Assembly: GCF_954871325.1 (NCBI RefSeq)
Contig: NC_088775.1
Coordinates: 65,883,561 to 65,947,560, forward strand
Source of the DNA: Gordionus sp. m RMFG-2023
Taxonomy: Eukaryota > Nematomorpha > Gordioida > Chordodea > Parachordodidae
DNA: 64,000 nucleotides
Direction of reading: 5' to 3'
The notes beneath the pieces are model-generated. The model was not told the origin of the DNA, searched no databases, and saw only the letters and a program-made list of their open reading frames with translations. Shown piece by piece: positions 56,901 to 64,000 of this stretch (its first letter is position 1; each line of letters starts with the position of its first letter). The translations under genes were made by a program, and so were the position numbers.

Positions 56901-59900
56901 AATTTAAAAAATGTGACGGAGTTGCCAATCATCGGTAAATCCCAGTCTCTTGTGATGAAGTTGAAGGAGGGTCGACTAGGAAGAGAATTTTCAACGATGA
57001 CCCGATAGAGTAAAGTATCCATGTGTATTAACTTGCTGATGTCACATTATAAGCGCGAAGACATAAAGGCGCTGACAAGGATTGGTAAAGGTGAGGGTAT
57101 ACCAATTCCATCTGCTTTGGTGGGCATGGAAGATTGAAGCTAAAATAATTTCCCAAATTAAAGATTGATAACGCGTTCTGTCAATCATGCTAGTGGGTAG
57201 CTAAAATGGCAGGATAATGAAAAATATGTGTCGATCATATGGCATGATTTTTTGCAATTCTTTAATAGAAAAAAAGACTTAGTGAGCCTGGAAGTGCATT
57301 AGGATCTCGTGCATTGTGTAAAATCCTTTAAAATGTTTGCGAAAAATCTGGGGAAGGGTTCTTAATTGCCCAAGGGTAATTCTAGATATGTTTTCTCTCA
57401 ACGCGGCTAAACCTAAAATTATTTCGAACATTATTGTTTAGAGGACAGTTCACACTTAAGAGAATTTATTTTAGACTCATGCTTTTATAGAATTTTATTA
57501 TATCTACTGCCTAGTTGACTTAGTTGAGCGATCCGCCTATTATTCCATCATTTATATACCATGAGTTTAAATTGAGCCTGCATTGGTGATGATGCCTTGA
57601 ATCATTTTGTCTAAAGGAATGATGGAATTAATTTATCTCAAGTATTAGGCGTGATGGCCTGGAGCAGCAGTCCTGCATGGACTAGGAAAATTCTGGATAA
57701 TAAGAATGGGACTTCAGGAATCCACCGTCTTAGACCATTGAATGCATTAGTGAAGTCTATTTTGACAAGGATGTCATCCGTAGTATTAGTACCTAAGTGA
57801 ATCCAGGCCTTGTGATGGGAAGTTTCGCATCCGACTTCGTTAATTCCTAATTTGTTGGGGTTTATAGTCATAATATAGTAATGACTCATTACTAATTTTG
57901 CAAGTAGGTGGCGCTAAGGTTTATGAAGATCTATAATATTAAATATCATTTCAAACTAATAAGTCCCCCCTAAACACTACTTAACCCCCCCCCCCCCCTC
58001 TCTCAATATATTATTATAAGGTAGAATTAGAAAGAAAAATTAGTAAAATATGATGACTTTTTTAAAAATAACGAGTATAATTCAAAATTTATATAAAAAA
58101 GCTTTTTTAAAATTAAAAATATGATAACCAAAAAGTATATTTATAAATAGCTAAAGGCGTACAATAAGTGGACCTAAAGATTTCCAATATAATTTATGTG
58201 GAAAACCCCACCTAAGAGACCCCTCCCCTATCAAAATCCTAGCTATGCCTATGGTTGAGTTATAGCAGGGGTAGTCATATCCTGAAGGAATGTAGAATTG
58301 ATTCCGTCAATTCTAAGTTAAGAATCACGCCTGAATTATTTTCTTAATATCTGCTGTGGTCAAGTTGGTAGTAGAGATCTGAGGTTCAGAATAAACGGGA
58401 TTATTGGTATTGATGTTATTCGATTGTGATTTCTTAATTAGGGCTTACAAGGTGTCAGATTATCATTGGATATGGCAAGGCTTATGGCAGATATAATTTT
58501 TAAGTTGTATATGAATTCTTCTTATATCTGTTGAGTAAATGCCAGTGACTGACGCATAAGATGTTAGCAAAAATATGAGACTTGCAATTAGATCTTGCTA
58601 TTTAAGGACGTGCACAGTTGGATATGCGAGGCTTGTGAGCAGTGAGATATTACTCTATAGCATGAAATAGGAATAAGGGTGGTTGTAGGTGAAGGCTGTA
58701 AAGTAATGACCAGGTCGTAGGAGGTTGAATGAAATCGTTATGGCTGAGATTGATAAGGCTTTCTGGATATCGATTTAGATATCAGTAATTATTCATTTTT
58801 GCTAAATTTTTCTCGCATTCGAAGTTTCCTATATTAGGATGCAAGCACTCCCAACTTTCGGCATCAAAACATTATCAATTTTATTGCAATATATAGCCAT
58901 CCCCTATCATTTTGACTCGGGGTTCTTTCATTCTATTGTTATTGTAATCAATATAAATCTTTCAACATTTTCTACGATTTCTATAATTCCAAAACAGAGT
59001 GATTTTTTAAACTATCATTAGCCGTCGGAAATTCTCATAATTCATCCACACAGCGCATGGCAAGATTTTGGAAGCACTCCTAACTTTTATCATCAAATCT
59101 TTTTTCTATTCTATTTCATTACAATACATTATGGTCGTCTATTATCATTTTTACTTGGATCTCTTTTATTTTGTTATAAACAATTATAAATCTTCATATA
59201 TTTTCTACGATTTTTTATAATTATTAGCCACTGGGAAACAATCTCACTCCTCTATCACACTGAAGCGCTAGGTAGGATTATGGAGGAATGATTAACTTAT
59301 TATGAAACTTTTGTGCGAAATTTTATTTTTAGAGAAATAAATAATTTGGAATAAATCTAAAGCCAAAAATAATAAAATGTTTGAATGTTTAAATGGATTA
59401 ATAAGTATGTACATACCTCTTGTTGTAAAGAATCCCAAACTGTTGTCCAGAATTGATTAACCCCATAGTTATTCTGGGCAACATCAATCATTTTATTTCT
59501 TGTAGCATCTTGAAACTAATTTTGTATTAAAAAATGATTTTTGATATTATTTATATAAAGGTGAATCTAAAATTTCAAAAATGATTCAACTAAATTATTA
59601 GAATTACAATCTCTGAATAATATTTGGTTAAAATATCCCTTTTATTATCAGTTCCTTTAAATCGATTGTTTTAAAACTCTTTTATTTTAAATAAATTCAA
59701 AGGTTTCAAATATTTTAAAATATTATTCTAGCATTACAATTTTTTTTTTTTTAAATATGATTACCTTGGAGTTAAAAGCGTATCCAACTATAGCACCAAT
59801 CAGCATGACAAGAAATAGTACGAAAAGAATAATCGTATACTAAATATATTCATTAAAAAGATCACAATTGAATATATAATAATTATCTTATTAACTCTTC

Positions 59901-61657
59901 TTTCTATCTAAATTCCACTTGAAAAACTCATTATACTTCTTTTAAATCGTCTCTCTCAACTTTATAATTGTTTAACGTTCGCAAATAATTGTGAATAATT
60001 TAGAATTATAAAATAAAGTTTCAATAAAATCGAAGGATTTTTAAGGATAAGGATAAAATATTGGATCTTGATTCATTACATTGAATTATTTTGCAATGCA
60101 CACGATATAAAATAATGATGAAACTTTTCTTTAAAATTTAGCATAATTTAATGTCCTTTTTAAGTTAAACTCTATTAGAGGATTTTAAAAAACAAATGGA
60201 ATAAGTAAGATTTATGAAATCAAGAAGAATGAGGGGGGTAGGGAAGGTATCATTCTTATAAGGTTGCAATTAACATTTACTAAAAAAAAAAAATTAACTT
60301 ACTATGATTAGCATACTTCTTAACTCTTTGTAAGTTCCAAAACATCCTAGGTAAGAAATAATGATTATTAGCAAACTGGCAGCTATTAATATGTAAGCAG
60401 AACTGGAATACAGATTGGAACCTAGGATCGCCTTCATATTCATATTCGTGGTTATGGCTATGATCGCCAGTGTCAAAATTGTTAATCCTCCAGCCTTATA
60501 TCAATATATTTTTAAGATTCATAAATCATACAATAATTCTCATTTTAAAAAAAAGGTTTAATAAAATTTACATTTTTACAATTTAATAACGCTAATAACC
60601 AAAATTTTATATATTTAAATAAAAATTAAAATGTAAATGCAAATTTATTTGGGGATTCTAAAAATATAAATCATTTTTGAAAAATTATACAATTCTCATA
60701 TATTTGCTCAAAATATTTTAGGCTATATTTTTAATGTATAAAATATTATATTTATACATAATATTTGTCATATGATAAGGAATTTATGAAGATTGAATCT
60801 CTCCATTTTATATCATATACTGAAGACTATTATTGTTGTTAAATAATATAATTCCAATAATATTATTTTTGATTGGTATTTTATAGTTTACTGTTTAAGG
60901 CTATATTTTTAGATTGTGATAGGTAAATTGAACATTAGTTTATGTTCATTATGTTCAATTTATTTTGAAAGAAATTTATATAAATTTCGGACAATTTGGC
61001 CAAATTTTTTTTGAGTAATTAATTTACATGAAAAATATATAAAAAATTAATATAAATTTTTTTTTATCCCAGCCAGTCAAATATCCAATATGAAGGATGA
61101 TGTGAAATAACACACATTTTTATCAGTTTTGAAAATTTAAACTACATTATCAAAAATTTGGGTCGAATTACTTAGATGATATAAAAGAATGCATAAATAA
61201 CAAACTTCAATTTCTATAGCAATGTTATACTCGATTTTTAATACTCAGTTATGAAAAGAGATTGCTTTAAATAAATTTCTCTTCTATTTACATATTATAA
61301 TTTTTAAGTAAAAAAAAGCCTTTGATTAGCAAATTAAGGGGGGGGGGAAATTTGGTCTATTCAAAGAAAATACCATTTTTTAATACAAATGATTTGATTT
61401 TATATATAGGAAAAAATATATTTGGAAATAATATTGTTGGAGGAGGAGAGGGATATTGAAATAAACGAACAAGATCCATGAGAATTCTAGTCAAAACTAG
61501 ATTTTGTCCACAATTTAATAAAGTGGAACTATATGAATAATCATGCCACATCACATAATAAATAAATTATGAAAATTGACATCAAACTTACGAAGAGAAC
61601 GAAATTGACAACGAAGAGCAAGTATTTCACTATGATCCCACAAGTGTTTAAAGCCAT
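50996..61657 (-). CDS. Tetraspanin, seven exons, complete
   Basis: Tetraspanins are four-pass membrane organisers. Exons: 61657-61592, 60494-60303, 59839-59765, 59515-59417, 53080-52880, 51603-51520, 51046-50996 (TGA). All introns are phase 0 with GT and AG; donors are GTAAGT, GTAAGT, GTAATC, GTATGT, GTAACT and GTAACA. The spliced product is 255 residues, normal for the family. It starts MALNTCGIIVKYLLFVVNF, the usual cytoplasmic lead into TM1 (~12-37). TM2 (~53-72) runs into the conserved GCFGTYKE (72-79). TM3 is ~87-109. The large extracellular loop (~112-222) carries CCG (147-149), the PxSCC motif as PLSCC (181-185), Cys197 and the final GC (212-213): six cysteines for three disulfides. 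TM4 is ~224-250, with a short tail ending QQTNR. All hallmarks are intact, so this is probably a live gene. MITEs and a LINE remnant lie in its introns. Confidence 0.93.
51088..51396 (+). mobile_element. Old hAT MITE in the last tetraspanin intron
   Basis: It starts AAAGACCTGCAAAGG and ends TGCAGGTCTCTG, an inverted pair related to the CAGAGACCTGCA end of 20756-24019. GC blocks (CCCGCCCC, GGCCCGGTCCGG) stand near each end. Target octamers are no longer clear. Confidence 0.6.
51872..52297 (+). mobile_element. hAT MITE of the CCCGGCCCG family, best-preserved copy
   Basis: It begins TAGTGATCTGCATCGGGCC and ends GCAGATCTCTA. The exact target duplication is ATTATTAT (51864-51871 and 52298-52305). 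GC blocks such as CCCGGCCCGGCCCGAACCCG alternate with AAATTTTTTTAAAAA, and an AT-rich core of ~150 bp lies between the two GC-rich halves. It is in the fifth tetraspanin intron. Confidence 0.92.
52537..52839 (+). mobile_element. hAT MITE of the CCCGGCCCG family, shorter copy
   Basis: Same ends; exact duplication AGTTAAAT (52529-52536 and 52840-52847). Part of the left GC-rich half is missing. It ends only 40 bp from the donor site of tetraspanin exon 5. Confidence 0.92.
53081..56829. other. Distal part of the 6.3-kb fourth tetraspanin intron
   Basis: Mostly AT-rich. A 120-codon plus-strand frame (54740-55102) and a 60-codon frame (53545-53727) are listed or rejected elsewhere. TTCTTGTATAGATCTA is found near 53552 and, inverted, near 54823. 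A 12-base C run lies at 55469-55480. Confidence 0.45.
54740..55102 (+). CDS. Unrecognised 120-residue intronic ORF
   Basis: The frame starts MNKWLEGNSEEYLADFF and contains KMRLDLYKKSPKLK and LHEPSRRLALVLQSSRFK. Composition is fairly protein-like (charged, not just the AT-rich amino acids), but I recognise no family, motif, signal peptide or membrane segment. It lies antisense within a tetraspanin intron. It may be part of an unidentified transposon or chance. Confidence 0.2.
   Translation: MNKWLEGNSEEYLADFFRSDNLGWKMRLDLYKKSPKLKIYYHGILHEPSRRLALVLQSSRFKPRLHYRIFTGCKPPFSKLIPILLKKNRYLGGDIPTLLITLFNYNVTPFIYFIRNNLNY
56830..58800 (-). pseudogene. LINE reverse transcriptase remnant in tetraspanin intron 4
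   Basis: The minus strand at 57889-57638 encodes NKLGINEVGCETSHHKAW, then DILVKIDFTNAFNGLRR. The last is the reverse transcriptase motif with the first catalytic Asp, in the form seen in R2-type and other non-LTR elements. Scraps before it (SEPQISTTNLTTADIKKI near 58385-58330) and after it (LRENISRITLGQLRTL near 57385-57340) fit the same protein, but the frame is broken many times. No intact motif with paired Asp residues was found. It is an old, dead insertion. Confidence 0.55.
57985..57998. repeat. C14 homopolymer
   Basis: Fourteen consecutive C in very AT-rich DNA, the longest of several isolated G or C runs in this window. Confidence 0.9.
58838..59275 (+). repeat. Tandem duplication, ~215-220-bp unit
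   Basis: GCAAGCACTCCCAACTTTCG to the CAGCGCATG segment (58838-59060) is followed by a diverged second copy (GGAAGCACTCCTAACTTTTA onward, to ~59275). Shared words include TTTTCTACGATTT and ATTAGCC. It is in the fourth tetraspanin intron. Confidence 0.65.
60838..60990 (-). mobile_element. Fragment of the CAGTGGCG hAT element without its nested MITE
   Basis: The plus strand here matches the reverse complement of 26700-26550 and continues directly into that of 25925-25870. TTTGATTGGTATTTTA, AGTTTACTGTTTA and GGCTATATTTTTAGA are shared. It lies in the first tetraspanin intron. It is an ancient fragment with eroded ends. Confidence 0.7.
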
Positions 61658-62048
61658 TTTGGTTTTTCGAAAATATAAATAGAACTTTTATTTGTAGAAA
61701 TGAAATATTGCTCCTATTCCTTCATTTTCATTTTATAAAAAAATTGTAAATTATTTCAATAAATTTTTTAAAACGTTTTAAACTAAAATTGCTAAAAAAA
61801 ATCGATTTTTTTATAAATATATAATATTTTAAAAAATCAATTATTTTTTTTACCGATATAAATAATGAAATGGAAACGACAATTATATTACTTGTTTTTT
61901 GATATGAAATGCTAATGATATTACACTGTTCTATAATTATTTTTTATGTTAATTTATTATAAGAATATATTATAAATCATTTTTTTTATACATTATTCTT
62001 AGGAAATTATTTTAAAATTACAAAATTTATGACATAATCTATATCTAC
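61658..62048. other. Upstream region of the tetraspanin gene
   Basis: AT-rich. The promoter should lie here, but I cannot define a TATA box in such composition. Confidence 0.4.
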
Positions 62049-62487
62049 TAGAGGTCTGCAATGGGTGGGCTTTTTGCCTAAAAACCTACCTACTCGTAAA
62101 TTTTTTTTAAATCTGCCTGCTCGCCCATTTATAATTTTTTCTAAAAATTTTATTTATAAATTTTGTTTAACCCACACGCCCGCCTAATGCTTAAAAATTA
62201 TTATGGCTGGTTTGGCTCTTTATTTATTTATTTATTTTAATATATTTTTAATTAAACATATATAATATGCAATATTATGAAATAAAACTATTATTTCTAA
62301 TAAATTGAAGTCTGTTTTGCTCATTTCACCTGAAAAACATTAAAAATTTACCAGTCCATGCTCGCCCATTACTTTACAATTTAATTTAACCCTCCCAATG
62401 TTAAAACTATTATAAAAAACTCACCACGCCTGCCAGAAATATGGACGTGGGCAGGTGGGCTAAAAATCCGCCCAATGCAGACCTCTA
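62049..62487. mobile_element. hAT MITE (TAGAGGTCTGCA ends)
   Basis: It begins TAGAGGTCTGCAATGGG and ends GCAGACCTCTA, perfect over ~12 bases. Flanking octamers ATATCTAC and ATATCCAC match at 7 of 8. Inner GC words (GGTGGGC, CACGCCCGCC) differ from the CCCGGCCCG family. Confidence 0.85.
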
Positions 62488-62508
62488 ATATCCACATCAT
62501 AATTATAT

Positions 62509-62858
62509 CAGAGAGGCCCGGATTTGAAAAAAAAATTATTTTTAATCCTGACCTAAGATTTTTTTCTAATTTTTTTTTACCCGACCGGAATTTTTATTTT
62601 CGATAATGATATGGCCAGGCCCCTGAATTTATAAAATTTCGTTATTTCGAATAATTTTAGCTATATTTGCAAATTGTTTCAAAGAGTTTGAAAATAATGA
62701 TTTTCTAACTGATTAATTTATAGAATTTAAATTTATTTTAGATCAGCACAGCAAAGATTTTTAATTTTTTCAAATTTTTAAGCTGGCTTGGATTTTTGAA
62801 ATTATACATTTTTTTACCAGTTCCTGGTCAGATTCTGAACCGGGTTTGCAGGTTTCTG
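62509..62858. mobile_element. hAT MITE (CAGAGAGGCCCG ends)
   Basis: It begins CAGAGAGGCCCGGA and ends GCAGGTTTCTG. Flanking octamers AATTATAT and ATTTATAT match at 7 of 8. It lies 21 bp from the preceding MITE. Confidence 0.75.
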
Positions 62859-63402
62859 ATTTATATTCATGTTTTAGTCTTTTATATTTTTAACCTTTAT
62901 TATTTAAATATCATATCAAAGATAGAATAACTATTTCCCTTCAATTAAAATGGTGTTCTTGCGTCATAACTCTCTCCCAGATGTAGAAATCCTTGACGTT
63001 TGTTAGATAAATTTTGTTATGTTACTAATTATGTTTTTCATTGTAGAAAATAATTTCTTTTTTCCCATTGATAAATATTATGTTTAAAAAGGGTAAAATT
63101 TTTAATTTAATAAATTTACTTTTTTTTAACACTTTTTTTACAATTTTATAATTACAATATATATTTATGTTTTTAATTTTACACTAGAATCCAAATTTAG
63201 GATCTCAAATTTGTTTAAGCATTAAAAATAATGATAAAAATAACTAGTATATAATGCCAAAAAAGTTTGTTGTAGGGTATCCAGGGACCTTTAGGGCGGG
63301 GTTCGGACTAAAGAGTGTTTATGAGAATATATTAAAATGTACTCTACCTCCAACATCCTAGATTTACGAATCAATGGCGTTATTAAGATTTAAGGAGGGG
63401 GA

Positions 63403-63648
63403 ATGTGGGCCCGCGTCATTGATATGGAAGAATATGAGGTTTATGATGTGAATCTGAAGTTAATTAAATCAGGTGCACCCGAAGATTCCTTGAAAAAGTG
63501 GGTCTCCGTCGTTAGTAAATGCTTTTCAATTTTTGGGGTCCTCGTTATGTTTGCAAATGATATTATTTACATACATGGAGAATATTGTGTTCTTAAGATA
63601 AAAAAATTTTGCTATAAAAACTGCCCTCTAAATAGTTGTCTAACATAA
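63403..63648 (+). CDS. Unrecognised 81-residue ORF
   Basis: Starts MWARVIDMEEYEVYDVNLK, passes through a hydrophobic stretch CFSIFGVLVMFANDIIYI, and ends in four cysteines over 20 residues. The upstream region is less AT-rich than its surroundings (GGGTATCCAGGGACCTTTAG near 63277). No family recognised; it may be part of an exon or a transposon. Confidence 0.25.
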   Translation: MWARVIDMEEYEVYDVNLKLIKSGAPEDSLKKWVSVVSKCFSIFGVLVMFANDIIYIHGEYCVLKIKKFCYKNCPLNSCLT

Positions 63649-64000
63649 GCAGTTTATCCTGGATTTGCTAAGAGGGATTGGCCAGCTCTTTGCCAGAGGT
63701 TTGACCGTGTTATACGGATCTTATGCATAGTAAGATTTTCACGAAGTTAGTCTAAGTTTTACGAAAATTTGAATTATAGTAATTATTTTAAAAAGTTATT
63801 AACTTGCTTTTTAAATATCGTTAAATGCTTATTTTTACTTTTTAGGAGAAAGGAAGGGGGGGGGGAAGTGGGGGTAAAAAAATGTAGGGACTTGGTGAAG
63901 AAAAATATGACCATCTTGACTAGTTGCAAAGATGACATTGGAAGAAAGAAAAATAAATGATAAAAGAATTTCATAAAGATTAAAAAGGTAATAACATTGG
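63649..64000. other. No gene recognised
   Basis: Contains a ten-base G run at 63856-63865. Two opposed 63-codon frames there overlap the G-rich segment and are unsupported. Confidence 0.5.

Overview
This is a strongly AT-rich eukaryotic window, roughly a quarter G+C by eye. It has two spliced host genes embedded in layered, mostly decayed transposable elements. No ribosomal RNA, CRISPR array, prokaryotic operon or ribosome binding site was seen. Introns up to 6.3 kb and a classic six-cysteine tetraspanin point to an animal, or another opisthokont with an inflated genome. The lineage cannot be fixed from this sequence.

Host genes. (1) A complete seven-exon tetraspanin lies on the minus strand (61657 down to 50996). 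All six introns are phase 0, and the spliced protein is 255 residues. (2) On the plus strand, three exons (24073-24169, 24391-24515, 25143-25498) encode the zinc-binding core and C-terminus of a MOB-family (MOB2-like) kinase activator. The N-terminal exon or exons were not found.

Layout. 1-2.9 kb: a Helitron-like end, a pyrimidine tract and a ~180-205 bp satellite. 2.9-7.3 kb: two MULE transposases tail to tail. The minus copy is nearly open and ends in a domain resembling a ubiquitin-specific protease; the plus copy is badly decayed. 7.7-13 kb: small non-autonomous elements in AT-rich filler. 13.2-16.9 kb: a higher-order tandem repeat followed by a broken hAT transposase. 17.8-19.3 kb: a remnant DDE transposase with a MITE inside it. 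20.8-24.0 kb: a non-autonomous hAT element holding a Tc1-like transposon whose long terminal inverted repeats are built from a 21-bp minisatellite. Exon sequence of the MOB gene begins only ~50 bp beyond it. 25.7-26.7 kb: a hAT element with a second element nested in it. 28.1-28.4 kb: a mariner-like remnant. 28.8-38.1 kb: a Ty3/gypsy LTR fossil (minus) with target-site duplications; one LTR is split by a full hAT element. 38.2-48.9 kb: stacked elements, including a possible LTR-bearing element, a hAT remnant with a perfect 213-bp palindrome, and a complete hAT element (44938-48122) that again holds oppositely oriented transposase pieces. 50.9-61.7 kb: the tetraspanin, with MITEs and a LINE remnant in its introns. 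62.0-62.9 kb: two more hAT MITEs.

Recurring themes. A GC-decorated hAT MITE family has clear 8-bp target duplications. Paralogous empty sites elsewhere in the window confirm two nestings. Two unrelated transposase families both show a decayed plus copy facing a better minus copy.
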